Below, in pieces: positions 1-9,583 of a DNA stretch of 64,000 bases (position 1 is its first letter; each line of letters begins with the position of its first letter). The DNA is from Chitinophaga tropicalis (GTDB lineage: Bacteria; Bacteroidota; Bacteroidia; Chitinophagales; Chitinophagaceae): assembly GCF_009758205.1 (NCBI RefSeq), contig NZ_WRXN01000006.1, positions 62,001 to 126,000 of the forward strand, read 5' to 3'. A model generated the notes under the pieces. The model was given only the letters and a program-made list of their open reading frames with translations, ran no database searches and was not told the DNA's origin. Position numbers and translations under genes: made by a program.

Positions 1-507
1 CAAACCCGCGCAGGAAAATTACCTACCCTTTCACTTTACGCACGCTACGGTAGCAATGGGTTTGGCGATAAGCTCGGACAATCCTTCAGCTCACAGAATA
101 CATTCTCAGTAATAGGGCTGACCCTGAAGGTGCCCATCTTTAACGGGTTTAAGAAGAACGCACAATACCAGCAAGCCCGGATAGATCTTTTGAATGCACA
201 GGAAAATATGAAGCTGGATGCAGATAAATACAAGGTTGAATATGAGAATGCGAAGACAAAACTGGTGAAAGCAGAAGCCAATGTCGCCAACGATAACCGC
301 AATATTGAACTGGCCAGATCAGTTTTCGAAAGCACCAACCTGCAATACCAGAAAGGAGTGACAGATCTGACAGACTGGCTCAATGCCCAGAACTCACTTA
401 AAGAAGCGCAGAATAATTATCTCAATTCCCTTTATTCTTTCTATACCGCCAGGATAGATCTTGAAAAAGCAAACGGCACTTTGAAAGAATACTATAACTC
501 TTTATAA
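1..507 (+). CDS. TolC-like outer membrane efflux protein, 5' truncated by window edge
   Basis: The reading frame is open from the first base and ends at a TAA at 505-507, so only the last 168 codons are present. The visible part is a long amphipathic helix rich in Lys, Glu, Asn and Ala (about residues 50-110), followed by a short strand and a second helix with the LEKANGTL-type ending typical of TolC/OprM channels (outer membrane efflux protein family). It is the outer-membrane exit duct of a tripartite pump. The membrane fusion protein starts 8 bp downstream and the RND pump follows, so the three parts are co-transcribed. The substrate cannot be told. The start lies outside the window. Confidence 0.9.
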   Translation, partial: QTRAGKLPTLSLYARYGSNGFGDKLGQSFSSQNTFSVIGLTLKVPIFNGFKKNAQYQQARIDLLNAQENMKLDADKYKVEYENAKTKLVKAEANVANDNRNIELARSVFESTNLQYQKGVTDLTDWLNAQNSLKEAQNNYLNSLYSFYTARIDLEKANGTLKEYYNSL

Positions 508-514
508 AAACAGC

Positions 515-1573
515 ATGAAAAAGAAAATTATCACAGGTAGTATCGTATTGCTGGTAGTTATCCTGGTTGCCTGGAAACTGGCGGGTAACAAAAAGGAGAT
601 CGATACGCGTAAGCAGCGTAATGATACTGCCGCCATCATTATCCCTGTAAAGGCGGTAGCGGTAAGATCAGACAGTATAGTTACCAGTATTCAGAAAACA
701 GGTAACATATCACCTTTCAAAGAAGCTAAGGTATTCGCTACTCAAAGTGGTAATGTAATGAACCTGCATTTTGAACTGGGCAGTAAGATAAAACAGGGAC
801 AGCTGCTGGCTGTAATGGATAACAAAACAGCATTGATAGACCTGCAGAAAGCAAAGCTGACTGCCGCAAAACTGTCAAACGACCTGAGTACATACAAAGA
901 ACTGCTGGCAGGAAAAGCAACAACGGCACAGAAGGTGAAAGACCTGCAGCAGGATTATGACAATGCAGTAAGCCAGGAAAGAATAGCTGCCAAACAACTG
1001 GAAGATACAAAGATCACTGCCCCTATCAGCGGTGTCATACTCAGCAAAGATGTGGAGGCGGGCGTTTTTCTCAGCCCGGGTACACAGATAGCTACTATCG
1101 TGAATGCAGAAAAAGCGAAGATCCAGGTGAACCTTTCAGAAAGTGAGGTATACCATATACGCCAGGGGCAGCAGGTGAAAATAACGGCGGCCGTTTACCC
1201 TGAACATGAGTTTACAGGAACGATCACTTTCATCAGCCCAAGCGCAGATGAATCACATAATTACATGGTGGAAGTTACAACCGGCAATAACGGCGAATTC
1301 ATGCTGCATCCAGGCACCTTTGTTAAAGCTGATTTCATGGGCAATACAGGCAGGATAGCAACGCTTATTCCGCGGGAGGCTATCTCCGGTAGTCTGGACG
1401 ATGCTTCCGTATTTCTTGTGAAGAATAACCGTGTTGAACTGAAAAAGATCAGAACAGGTGAACAGGTAAATGGAATGATCGAAGTGCTGAGCGGCCTGAC
1501 AGAAGGAGACCAGGTGGTAGTGTCCGGTCAGATCAATCTGAAGGATGGATCATCCATTAGTTTATCCAAATAA
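515..1573 (+). CDS. RND efflux periplasmic adaptor (membrane fusion protein)
   Basis: This 352-aa protein of the HlyD/AcrA family bridges the inner-membrane pump and the outer-membrane channel. An N-terminal hydrophobic segment (about residues 4-23) anchors it in the inner membrane. It is followed by a lipoyl-like half motif (GNVMNLHFELGSKIKQGQ, about 78-95), a coiled-coil hairpin (about 100-155), the second lipoyl half (ITAPISGVILSKDVEAG) and a beta-barrel/membrane-proximal domain ending in a GLTEGDQVVVSGQ motif. These are all in the family order. The ATG is 8 bp after the TolC-like gene. The pump gene starts 10 bp after its stop. Confidence 0.93.
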   Translation: MKKKIITGSIVLLVVILVAWKLAGNKKEIDTRKQRNDTAAIIIPVKAVAVRSDSIVTSIQKTGNISPFKEAKVFATQSGNVMNLHFELGSKIKQGQLLAVMDNKTALIDLQKAKLTAAKLSNDLSTYKELLAGKATTAQKVKDLQQDYDNAVSQERIAAKQLEDTKITAPISGVILSKDVEAGVFLSPGTQIATIVNAEKAKIQVNLSESEVYHIRQGQQVKITAAVYPEHEFTGTITFISPSADESHNYMVEVTTGNNGEFMLHPGTFVKADFMGNTGRIATLIPREAISGSLDDASVFLVKNNRVELKKIRTGEQVNGMIEVLSGLTEGDQVVVSGQINLKDGSSISLSK

Positions 1574-1583
1574 AATATGCTTC

Positions 1584-4500
1584 ATGTCAATTACTGAAAT
1601 AGCCATTAAAAGGCCGTTGCTTATCGTCGTAATATTCACGGTATTGATCCTTTTCGGCATACAATGTTACATCAGTCTGAACTATAACCTGTTACCTAAG
1701 ATACAGGTCAACACGGTAACGGTCAGCACCGTTTATGCAGGTGCTTCCGTTACTGAGGTGGAAACTTCGGTGACCAGGAAACTGGAAGACATACTTTCCT
1801 CTGTGGAAGGATTGGATCAGATCAGCTCCACTTCACAGCAGGGAGTATCCCAGGTAACCATTACACTTAAAAGCAATGCAGACGTTGATGAAGCAGAACG
1901 CAACATTCAACGTAAGATAGATCAGTCGCAAAATGATCTGCCTGACCAGGCTGACAAGCCAATAGTAAAGAAGATCAACCTGGAAGAAACACCGGTTGTG
2001 CAAGCGGGGGTTACAGGTAAAGTAGACTCCAGGGCTTTGTATGACCTGGTAGATAAGCAGATAAAACCTGCATTACAGAATGTTGCTGGTGTTGGTCAGC
2101 TCAATATCATAGGTGGCGATGAAAGGCAGATAAAGGTGAATATTGAACATGATAAACTGAATGCTTACGGAATGGCCATTCCTGCATTAACACAGGCTAT
2201 CACCAATGCCAACCAGTCTTTCCCCGCAGGTAGCATTGAGACAAGTAACGAGCGTCTCTCTATCCGCTACGATGCTAATATCGTTTCTGTAAAAGAGCTG
2301 AGCGATCTCATTATCTATAAGGATAATAAAGGTGGTGTAATATATCTGAAAGATGTAGCAAGCATCAGCGATGCCGTTGCAGATCCTGTTGCTGTCACCC
2401 ATCTGAACGGTTCTCCTTCTATCGGTTTACAGATCATCAAACAGTCCGATGCCAATGCTGTTGATGTAAGCCGGCTGGTAAAAGAGAAATTCAGCGAACT
2501 GGAAAAACAATATGCAGCGCAGGGGATAAAGTTCTCTGTATCTACAGATCAGAGCACATATACGCTGGCCTCGGCAAATGCGGTGATAGAAGACCTTGTA
2601 CTGGCTATCGTGATAGTAGGAATAGTAATGCTGGCCTTTCTCCACAGTTTCAGAAGCTCTATGTTCGTACTCATTGCGCTCCCTTCTTCCATAATTCCCA
2701 CTTTCATCGCTATGTACGTTCTCGGGTTCTCACTGAACATGATGACGCTGATGGCTATGTCGCTGGTGGTTGGTATCCTGGTAGACGATTCCATCGTTGT
2801 ACTGGAAAATATCTACCGGCACCTGGAAATGGGTAAAAGCAGGTGGCAGGCAGCATTGGACGGCCGTAATGAAATAGGCTTCACCGCCCTGGCCATTACA
2901 CTGGTAGACGTAGTAGTGTTCCTGCCGCTGGCGCTTTCCGGAGGGATAATCGGTGCTGTCCTGAAAGAGTTTTCGCTGGTAGTTGTAGTCTCCACCCTGA
3001 TGAGCCTTATCGTCTGCTTCACTATCACACCACTGCTTGCCAGCCGTTTCGGAAAGCTGGAAGAATTAAGTAAAAAAACCTTATGGGGAAGAGTGAACCT
3101 CGGGTTCGAACACTTTATTGACGGCGTTAAAGAAGAATATGCCAAGCTACTGGCGCTCCTGTTAAGAAAGAAAAGATGGCTGCTCTCCGGTGTCATTATT
3201 ATGATTGTGGCTTCTTTTTCCTTATTGGTGAAAGGCTTTATCGGCGCCGCTTTCATTCCTGTAATGGACCAGGGGCAATTATTGATAAAGATCGAACTGG
3301 CGCCCGCCGCTTCTCTCTACCAGACAAATATGGCGACACAGGAAGCTGAAAAGCTGATCATGGCCCATCCGGAAGTAGTGAATGTTTTCTCTACTGTAGG
3401 TTTCGTTACAGGAAGCGTAGCGGGTTCTACAAGTAACGCCAACCAGGCAGAGATAGCCATAACGCTGGTAAATAAAAAGAAACGTTCCCTGTCATCCGAT
3501 GAATTTGGATTATTGCTGCAACAGGAAGTAAGCAGGGCAGTGGTCGGAGCCAAGGTAAGCGCTGCGCCGGTATCCCTCTCCGGCAATAGCAGCGGCCCTC
3601 CCATCCAGATCGCAATAAAAGGCAGCGATCCTGTAACGCTAAGAAATGTAGCTGATCAATGTAAAGACCTGATCGCTACAGTACCGGGCACCCAATCTGT
3701 AGAGCTGTCAGTAAAAGCACAGAAACCTGAAATAGAACTGGAACTGGACCGTGAAAAAATGATGATGCTCGGTGTAGATGCCAGGCAGGTGGGCGCCGCA
3801 TTGCAGAATGCCTTCAATGGTAATGACGACAGCAAATTCAGGGAGAAAGGAAATGAATATTCCATGCTGATCAGGCTGGACGCCGGCAACAGGTCCACCA
3901 TCAGCGATATCAGGAAGCTCGCCTTTACAAGCTCTTCCGGAGGGACTTTCACATTGGACCAGTTTGCGGATGTCTATGAAGGCATGGGAGAAAGTGTATT
4001 GCAACGCAGGAACCGCGAAGGTAATATCACGATCAACTCCAACGTGGTAGGTCGTCCCACAGGTACCGTTGTAAGTGATATTAAGACCAAACTGGCAACC
4101 GTAAAGATACCCCCGGGTATCACAGTTGAATACCTGGGAGATGCAAAGAATCAAAAGGACGCCTTCGGCAGCCTGGGACTGGCGCTCCTGACCGCTATCC
4201 TCCTGGTATACATGATCATGGTGGCTCTTTACGAGAATGCGGTATATCCTTTCGTAGTGCTCTTCTCCATTCCTGTAGCACTGATCGGCTCTCTGCTGGC
4301 GCTGGCACTCACAATGGAAACACTGAACATTTTTTCGATAATAGGTATCATCATGCTGCTGGGACTTGTTTCCAAGAACGCGATCCTGATAGTAGACTTT
4401 ACCAACCAGCTGAAAGAAGAAGGCCGTTCTGTGAGCGAAGCATTGATAGAAGCAGGGAAAGAACGTCTGCGCCCCATATTAATGACAACATTGGCAATGA

Positions 4501-4706
4501 TATTCGGTATGCTGCCTATTGCGATGGCAGCTGGCGCCGGCTCGGAAATAAAGAATGGTATGGCATGGGTTATCATCGGCGGACTTACAAGCTCAATGAT
4601 CCTGACACTGTTTGTTGTACCATCTATGTACCTGATCATAGATAACATGATCCATCGCAAGAAAAAGCACGAGCAACATAAACATCATATACAATATGAA
4701 GTATAG
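1584..4706 (+). CDS. RND family efflux pump, inner membrane permease
   Basis: A 1040-aa AcrB/HAE1-type proton-driven exporter. The ATG at 1584 is preferred over the in-frame start at 1545 because the protein then begins with the family-typical MSITEIAIKRPLL cytoplasmic lead into TM1, and does not overlap the adaptor gene. Visible hallmarks are the TM4 motif GILVDDSIVVLENI (about residues 395-410, paired acidic residues of the proton relay), two periplasmic porter/docking halves, and the TM10-region motif GLVSKNAILIVDF (about 925-940). Length matches the family (1020-1060). The next gene overlaps its 3' end by 11 bp, which suggests translational coupling. The substrate class (drug, solvent, bile-salt-like) is unknown. 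Confidence 0.95.
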   Translation: MSITEIAIKRPLLIVVIFTVLILFGIQCYISLNYNLLPKIQVNTVTVSTVYAGASVTEVETSVTRKLEDILSSVEGLDQISSTSQQGVSQVTITLKSNADVDEAERNIQRKIDQSQNDLPDQADKPIVKKINLEETPVVQAGVTGKVDSRALYDLVDKQIKPALQNVAGVGQLNIIGGDERQIKVNIEHDKLNAYGMAIPALTQAITNANQSFPAGSIETSNERLSIRYDANIVSVKELSDLIIYKDNKGGVIYLKDVASISDAVADPVAVTHLNGSPSIGLQIIKQSDANAVDVSRLVKEKFSELEKQYAAQGIKFSVSTDQSTYTLASANAVIEDLVLAIVIVGIVMLAFLHSFRSSMFVLIALPSSIIPTFIAMYVLGFSLNMMTLMAMSLVVGILVDDSIVVLENIYRHLEMGKSRWQAALDGRNEIGFTALAITLVDVVVFLPLALSGGIIGAVLKEFSLVVVVSTLMSLIVCFTITPLLASRFGKLEELSKKTLWGRVNLGFEHFIDGVKEEYAKLLALLLRKKRWLLSGVIIMIVASFSLLVKGFIGAAFIPVMDQGQLLIKIELAPAASLYQTNMATQEAEKLIMAHPEVVNVFSTVGFVTGSVAGSTSNANQAEIAITLVNKKKRSLSSDEFGLLLQQEVSRAVVGAKVSAAPVSLSGNSSGPPIQIAIKGSDPVTLRNVADQCKDLIATVPGTQSVELSVKAQKPEIELELDREKMMMLGVDARQVGAALQNAFNGNDDSKFREKGNEYSMLIRLDAGNRSTISDIRKLAFTSSSGGTFTLDQFADVYEGMGESVLQRRNREGNITINSNVVGRPTGTVVSDIKTKLATVKIPPGITVEYLGDAKNQKDAFGSLGLALLTAILLVYMIMVALYENAVYPFVVLFSIPVALIGSLLALALTMETLNIFSIIGIIMLLGLVSKNAILIVDFTNQLKEEGRSVSEALIEAGKERLRPILMTTLAMIFGMLPIAMAAGAGSEIKNGMAWVIIGGLTSSMILTLFVVPSMYLIIDNMIHRKKKHEQHKHHIQYEV

Positions 4707-5649
4707 CATCATCCCCTTACTCCTGCTGGCATCTGCAAAGCTGTCAGCACAGGGAAAAGTGAACATGAACGATTCTCTCCGCGCAGAGAAGAAACAACCT
4801 ATAGCCACAGCGCCTCCGCTAATGGGGCGGGTTAACGTAAATTATATGTTGGCACCTGTAGATGCAGGGACAAGCACTTTTGCAGTTAGTCAGCTGACTG
4901 TAGACGAGATCAGCCCCTTATACAGACTCACAAAGAAACGATCTCCGCATCCTTTGATGCTGAGATTCGGCCTCCGCTACCAGGGCCTGTTCCTGGCTAA
5001 CGAGAAGGCAATAGACGGAGATAACTTTCACTCCGTAAGTATTCCGTTGATGCTCACCTACGTTGCATCCCGTAACACCAGCATTACAGCCATCCTTAAC
5101 GGAGGCATTGCTTCAGATTTTCGTAAGGATGTTACATCAGATGATCTTATTTACGTTGCCGGAGTAAGGTTCGGCTTCAGGCAAACAAAGAGGTTCAGGT
5201 TAGGTGTAACACTGGTATATTCTGATACTTATGTAGGCCGCACCCTGATCCCTATGCCTGATTTTGACTGGACCATCAGCTCCAGGTGGAAGCTGGAAGC
5301 ATTTATGCCAACCCGGTTAGCATTGAAGTATAAGCTAAATAAGACACAGACATTAGCATTGGTACAAGGCCTCAATACAGCCAGCTATCGTCTCAATGAT
5401 TCAACCAAAACAGGTAAATACCTGCAGTTCCAGCAGGTCAGCGGTGGACTGATGTATGAGCTTAATATAGGCCGGCACTGGACATTTAACCTGATGGGGG
5501 GATATGCATTCAGCCAGAAACTACAAACGTTTAACAACGATCAGAAGATATCTTTCAATAGCCTGGCAACAATGAAGGATAGAATAAAACTGGTCTCTTA
5601 TGAGAAAAGTTCTCCTATGTTCCAGGCAACATTGAGTTTTAAATTTTAG
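4696..5649 (+). CDS. Outer membrane beta-barrel protein, DUF6268-like
   Basis: A 317-aa protein with a Sec signal peptide (cleavage near LSAQG, residue 19) and alternating amphipathic strands to the C-terminus. It ends in FKF, a terminal Phe signature of outer-membrane barrels. It overlaps the RND pump gene by 11 bp, so it belongs to the efflux operon. The family resembles the Bacteroidota DUF6268 outer-membrane proteins (recognition call, not checked). Its role is not known. By context it may assist or sense efflux at the outer membrane. A hairpin terminator follows about 55 bp downstream. Confidence 0.7.
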   Translation: MKYSIIPLLLLASAKLSAQGKVNMNDSLRAEKKQPIATAPPLMGRVNVNYMLAPVDAGTSTFAVSQLTVDEISPLYRLTKKRSPHPLMLRFGLRYQGLFLANEKAIDGDNFHSVSIPLMLTYVASRNTSITAILNGGIASDFRKDVTSDDLIYVAGVRFGFRQTKRFRLGVTLVYSDTYVGRTLIPMPDFDWTISSRWKLEAFMPTRLALKYKLNKTQTLALVQGLNTASYRLNDSTKTGKYLQFQQVSGGLMYELNIGRHWTFNLMGGYAFSQKLQTFNNDQKISFNSLATMKDRIKLVSYEKSSPMFQATLSFKF

Positions 5650-5703
5650 GACGGTGAACACACCTTGAAATTTGTGACAGTACATATGTAGACCTAAGGA
5701 ACG

Positions 5704-5732
5704 TGCCGGTATAATCTTATACCGGCATCTTT
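5704..5732 (+). terminator. Intrinsic terminator of the RND efflux operon
   Basis: A perfect 10-bp stem (TGCCGGTATA and its complement) with a 4-nt ATCT loop is followed by TCTTTAT. It lies about 55 bp after the stop of the barrel gene, in the same orientation. Confidence 0.75.
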
Positions 5733-5842
5733 ATAAATATCCTTTCATTCGTGCGCAGTGCAAAAATGCCTCTCTCAAAAAATGTCGTAAACCACCCCTC
5801 GTTTTGTCCATTTCAACCCCTTCTTAAACATAATGCCCTACT

Positions 5843-5850
5843 TACCTTTG
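5843..5850 (+). promoter_or_regulatory. Bacteroidetes-type -7 box before the VOC gene
   Basis: TACCTTTG fits the TAnnTTTG consensus of the Bacteroidetes housekeeping sigma factor and lies 28 bp before the ATG at 5879. No convincing TTTG -33 element is seen at the usual spacing, so confidence is moderate. Confidence 0.5.
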
Positions 5851-5878
5851 AAGCATTGAATCACCAAAAAAGAATACC

Positions 5879-6319
5879 ATGGCATCAGTAAGCACATACC
5901 TGAACTTCCAGGAAAAAACAGAAGAAGCATTCAATTTTTACAAGTCAATATTCGGCGGGGAATTTCAAGGAGCCGGTATCATGCGTATGGGAGATGCGCC
6001 TCCCCAGGAAGGCATGCCGCCATTATCAGAGAAGGATAAAAATCTCGTAATGCATGTAGAGCTGCGTATTCTCGGCGTTCACACTTTAATGGGAACAGAC
6101 AGTATAGGGTCATGCGGTATGCAAACCACATCCGGCAATAACATGCACGTCAACCTTGACCCCGGTACCCGTGCAGAAACAAAACGCATCTTTGACAGGT
6201 TGAAAGAAGGTGGTAACGTAACAATGGAATTACAGGACATGTTCTGGGGAGATTATTTTGGAAGCCTTACTGATAAGTATGGCATTAACTGGATGTTCAA
6301 TTGCCCGGAAAAACCATAA
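5879..6319 (+). CDS. VOC (glyoxalase/PhnB-like) family protein
   Basis: A 146-aa protein with the two beta-alpha-beta-beta-beta modules of the vicinal oxygen chelate fold. It begins with TYLNFQEKTEEAFNFYKSIF (the NFYK-IFGG signature of the PhnB/'3-demethylubiquinone methyltransferase-like' group) and ends with FGSLTDKYGINWMFN, the usual last strand with DxYGxxW. Members are often annotated as metal-dependent enzymes or resistance proteins, but the substrate is unknown. It is a single gene with its own promoter box and a terminator shared with the convergent DUF59 gene. Confidence 0.85.
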   Translation: MASVSTYLNFQEKTEEAFNFYKSIFGGEFQGAGIMRMGDAPPQEGMPPLSEKDKNLVMHVELRILGVHTLMGTDSIGSCGMQTTSGNNMHVNLDPGTRAETKRIFDRLKEGGNVTMELQDMFWGDYFGSLTDKYGINWMFNCPEKP

Positions 6320-6330
6320 TAAAGGAAGAT

Positions 6331-6353
6331 TGCCTGGACCTTTGGTCCGGGCA
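6331..6353. terminator. Hairpin between convergent genes
   Basis: A 10-bp stem (TGCCTGGACC against GGTCCGGGCA, one G-T wobble) with a TTT loop lies in the 46-bp gap between the VOC gene and the convergent DUF59 gene. The T-run is weak on both sides, so it may act in both directions only modestly. Confidence 0.5.
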
Positions 6354-6365
6354 GTCTGTAACATC

Positions 6366-6698
6366 TCAGGACATGATATCCAACTGCCTCTTCCCCTCCT
6401 CAGTAAGCCTTGTAAAATCCCAGGCAGGCTCCCAGGTAAGTATTATCTCTGTCTCTTTCCCCGGGAATGCGGCAGACAACGCATTCTCTACACCCATGGT
6501 AATAGCTTCTCCCATCGGGCAATGAGGAGTAGATAAGGTCATTGTTACGATGATCTTCCCTTCTGTTTCCATGTTAAGATCATAGATCAGCCCCAGGTCA
6601 ATGACGTTTACAAATAACTCAGGATCTATTACCTGGTATAATACTTCAATAGCTTTGGTCTTATCCTCAAAATGAGGATCGCTGATAGAGATAGTCAT
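6366..6698 (-). CDS. DUF59/MIP18 family iron-sulfur assembly factor (SufT/PaaD-like)
   Basis: A 110-aa protein with the family signature: YQVIDPELFVNVIDLGLIYD at about residues 20-39, then the MTLSTPHCPMG loop with the conserved Cys. Members help mature or insert Fe-S clusters. It is the last gene of the minus-strand operon and its ATG overlaps the stop of the upstream membrane-protein gene by 4 bp (ATGA). Co-transcription with the RIC/ScdA-type repair protein fits a role in restoring Fe-S clusters after nitric oxide or oxidative damage (inference). Confidence 0.88.
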   Translation of the reverse strand: MTISISDPHFEDKTKAIEVLYQVIDPELFVNVIDLGLIYDLNMETEGKIIVTMTLSTPHCPMGEAITMGVENALSAAFPGKETEIILTWEPAWDFTRLTEEGKRQLDIMS

Positions 6699-7930
6699 CT
6701 TTTATGAAAAATTATTTTAAGGACATTCACATTATATGACAGGGCAGTAACTATCCATATCCCTGCAGCTATCTGCAGTGTCAGATGGTGCCGGGTTATG
6801 ATGCCTGTGCACAGTGTCAGCAATGCCAGTATATAGGAACCGTATTGGAATTTCAATAAAGGAGAGGAGTAGAGCTGTTTGGGCAGGGGCACATTTACTT
6901 TCCCGTTCAGATGTTTATACCGCTGGTTCCAGATTATAAAAGGTAATGTTTTAAATGTTTTACCAAGGATGATGGCAGTAATCCAGCCCAGCAGTATAAG
7001 CGTACCGTAAAGCACGCCCCACTTGCCATCATGCCATACAAAAGGTATCATAATGACAGACAGCAACAGGCAGATAAAAGAAAGTGCCGTATGCTGCATA
7101 GGCAGGTCAATAGCTTTTCTCACGCGTGACCGGAAAGCATCGTACAGATAGCATAGCCAGCATATAATCCCGGCAATGATCAGCAGGCCGTAAAACAGGG
7201 CGCGTATTGTAAAACCATCTGCCATAAAAAGCAGCAGCCCGGCATTTTGCAGGATGAAGGCGGTGGTCAGCAGCCCTTTCTTTGTTGACTTTCCCAGCAG
7301 GAACATGGGGATCAGCTTGGCGCTTACCCCGGTAACCAGTTGCAGGAACCAGCCTGCTATACCGGCATGTGCATGTAGCTTTAATATCTGCAGATGATTC
7401 ACCTGTAGAAAAGGGTAGCGCAGGTTCACAGCCAGTAACAACCCTATAGATGCCGTGATGACCAGCCATACCGCTGCGCTGATCATAAAACATTTCTGGG
7501 CGGTATATGCCCGGCAGCTGCCTGCCGTCCGGATTGTATTGAAAAGGAACAACAGGGCAGATAGTAATACCAGTGCGCCTCCTGTTATCATGACAGGCCC
7601 TGTACTGAAAAACCAGAAGGATGGCGCCAGCAGCAGGATACCTGCTGTCAGCACCATCCAGGAGCAAAGCGCCAGCGGAGAGCTGTACAGGTCATTCTCA
7701 CACAACACAGGCAGCAGCTCGTACGAAGCGCCATAAATGATCATGGTGCCCCACCCTAATGTGGCAGTATGTACAATAGCCAGCAACCGCGGATGAAAGT
7801 AATGCCCGCCCAGCTCACCTGCCGATATGAAAAGCAGCAATGACAACAAAAGGAAAAAGAAAGCAGCGGTTGCATAAAAAGGCAGTACTGCATAATTTTC
7901 TGGCGCTTTTGCTATGTTGATATTGCTCAT
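6695..7930 (-). CDS. Polytopic membrane protein, heme-copper oxidase subunit I/NnrS-like
   Basis: This 411-aa protein has about 11-12 hydrophobic segments. Conserved-looking intramembrane His residues occur in HPRLLAIVHTATLGWG and LKLHAHAGIAGWF, a spacing typical of NnrS and of cytochrome-oxidase subunit-I-like proteins found in denitrification clusters. NnrS is a heme-copper membrane protein linked to nitric oxide tolerance. The start overlaps the stop of the DUF2249 gene by 4 bp, and the stop overlaps the DUF59 start. No full oxidase catalytic set (six His plus Tyr) can be confirmed by eye, so it is not called a NO reductase. Confidence 0.65.
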   Translation of the reverse strand: MSNINIAKAPENYAVLPFYATAAFFFLLLSLLLFISAGELGGHYFHPRLLAIVHTATLGWGTMIIYGASYELLPVLCENDLYSSPLALCSWMVLTAGILLLAPSFWFFSTGPVMITGGALVLLSALLFLFNTIRTAGSCRAYTAQKCFMISAAVWLVITASIGLLLAVNLRYPFLQVNHLQILKLHAHAGIAGWFLQLVTGVSAKLIPMFLLGKSTKKGLLTTAFILQNAGLLLFMADGFTIRALFYGLLIIAGIICWLCYLYDAFRSRVRKAIDLPMQHTALSFICLLLSVIMIPFVWHDGKWGVLYGTLILLGWITAIILGKTFKTLPFIIWNQRYKHLNGKVNVPLPKQLYSSPLLKFQYGSYILALLTLCTGIITRHHLTLQIAAGIWIVTALSYNVNVLKIIFHKR

Positions 7931-8703
7931 GATTTAATAATTAACAGTCGTACATCTCCTTCTCCCACTTCATTCATATGTACCTGGTAATTCTGCCCTG
8001 CCAGGTCATCCAGCAGGTATACAGGCTTCTTCTTATGCAGTACGTAGAGCGCATGGCCTTGCGGCAATGTCTCCAATGCCTGTAGTATAGCCTGCATAGG
8101 CCCCGGCATTTCCAGCTGCCGTACATCTATCTGTACTATCTTTTCCTGCGGAAATGAAGGGAACTCCTTCGGATAAGCAATGCTGATATTGAAAGGCGCC
8201 TGTTTAAGGAACCATGTATGGAATTCACCTGAGGCAACAGGAGCAGCATAACTCAGCACTCCTCTTTTTTCCAGTAAGGAGATCAGTGGATAAGGTACAA
8301 AGGTGTTGATGATACAAAGTACCTCTCCTTCCGGCAATGCCGTAAAATGCTGCATGATCTCTTTAAAAGGATCTTTGTTCTCTGCCAGGGAAGGGCGCAC
8401 ATCGAGGTAATGTATACGTGCGGAAGTAAGCCATTGCGGCGCTTTATTCCCTTCTGCCTGCATAGCGGTATCTTGCTGCTCAAAGACAAATCCCAGTGGT
8501 GCTAATACATCGGCAAATGCCTGTATGGAGCATCCTCCCATCTTTGCCGCTTCCGCTATGCTGACCCTCGATGCCATCATCTTACGCAGCAATGGGTTCC
8601 GGAGTTTTTCCAGTGGCCGGGACAGGGACGCAATGGCTTCAATGCTTTCCTTGTTGGCCTTTATCAGCGCGGAGATCTTTGTGTTGGCATTGATCGGGAT
8701 CAT
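7927..8703 (-). CDS. DUF1858/DUF2249 domain protein
   Basis: A 258-aa cytoplasmic protein. The N-terminus (to about residue 75), with NTKISALIKANKESIEAIA and the KMGGCSIQAF cysteine site, fits DUF1858, a redox-disulfide domain associated with hybrid-cluster proteins. Two DUF2249-type repeats follow, each with a YLDVRP/QIDVRQLEMPGPM start and a G-LYV/CIINTF strand (about 95-175 and 185-258). DUF2249 domains recur next to hemerythrin and NO-response genes. The exact function is unknown. It is separated by 1 bp from the RIC-type gene and overlaps the next gene by 4 bp. Confidence 0.75.
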   Translation of the reverse strand: MIPINANTKISALIKANKESIEAIASLSRPLEKLRNPLLRKMMASRVSIAEAAKMGGCSIQAFADVLAPLGFVFEQQDTAMQAEGNKAPQWLTSARIHYLDVRPSLAENKDPFKEIMQHFTALPEGEVLCIINTFVPYPLISLLEKRGVLSYAAPVASGEFHTWFLKQAPFNISIAYPKEFPSFPQEKIVQIDVRQLEMPGPMQAILQALETLPQGHALYVLHKKKPVYLLDDLAGQNYQVHMNEVGEGDVRLLIIKS

Positions 8704-8704
8704 G

Positions 8705-9583
8705 CTACATCAGTTTACATTTTTTGAACAGGATATTGTTCTCCAGGTGTATATGCAGGTGAAGGTCTTCCTCAAACTCTTCTACCTTTTTGAAAAGATA
8801 ACAGTAAGAATTGCAGGCTGAAGGTGGCGGAGTATAGTTGTTGGTCACCTGCCGTATCTGTTTGAGCAGCTGACCAGCAGTTTCATGCTCACCCTCCAGC
8901 TTACGGATGATCTCTGCTTCCGCCAGGTTTTGTCTGATCATCGGAAAGAGTATCTCTTCCTCTTTCTTCAGGTGATCTGCCAGCTCTGTCAGCAGCTGGT
9001 CCAGCAATGAATACAGCTCCTTCAGCTCCGGATGCTGTTCCTGGTGACGGGCAGCTACTGTAGCCGCCAGTTCTCTCAGTTGTGGAGATTGCTCCTTTAC
9101 ATAACTATGATGGGTATGAATGATGTAATCTGCCAGGAAAGCCGGCTCCCACTTGTTATAATCCCTGGAAGGAGAGGTGCTGGTATAATTGCTTTCTTCC
9201 AGCGCTGCCCGCAGCTTATCCTCCGGAATACCCTGTTCCGCACATACCTGTTTAACGGTTTTGCCACCGCCACAGCAGAAGTCAATCCCCATTGCCTTGA
9301 ACACATCCGCCTTGCGCAGGTCGCTGGCAGCTATTTCCCCTACAGTATCTTCCTTATAGCTGGTGATCTTTACCTTCCATTCTTCCGGTCCGTTCTGAAC
9401 ATATTCCCAGGTAAAGGTGTTCCCTCTTTCACCCAGCAACTGGTAATAAAGTGGTCTGGGGTCATGGTCATTATGAATAGTGAAATGTTCTCCGTAAGAA
9501 AGATTGTCAAAGTACTTGAAGATAGTAGGATGCTTGAGCCTGGGCTCGATCAGTGTCACATCAAGCGTGGTGCCGTTTATCAT
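8705..9583 (-). CDS. Iron-sulfur cluster repair protein (RIC/ScdA/YtfE type) with N-terminal DUF2249
   Basis: A 292-aa di-iron protein that repairs Fe-S clusters damaged by nitric oxide. The ATG at 9583 (MINGTTLDV) is preferred over the in-frame extension to 9643, which runs deep into the upstream gene. Domains in order: a DUF2249 (to about residue 80), the ScdA_N/DUF542 segment with the MGIDFCCGGGK motif (about 100-115), and a four-helix hemerythrin with HTHHSYV, KKEEEILFPM and HLHIHLENNILF ligand motifs. The N-terminal DUF2249 fusion is an addition to the usual ScdA layout. It overlaps the upstream membrane gene by 23 bp. Confidence 0.9.
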   Translation of the reverse strand: MINGTTLDVTLIEPRLKHPTIFKYFDNLSYGEHFTIHNDHDPRPLYYQLLGERGNTFTWEYVQNGPEEWKVKITSYKEDTVGEIAASDLRKADVFKAMGIDFCCGGGKTVKQVCAEQGIPEDKLRAALEESNYTSTSPSRDYNKWEPAFLADYIIHTHHSYVKEQSPQLRELAATVAARHQEQHPELKELYSLLDQLLTELADHLKKEEEILFPMIRQNLAEAEIIRKLEGEHETAGQLLKQIRQVTNNYTPPPSACNSYCYLFKKVEEFEEDLHLHIHLENNILFKKCKLM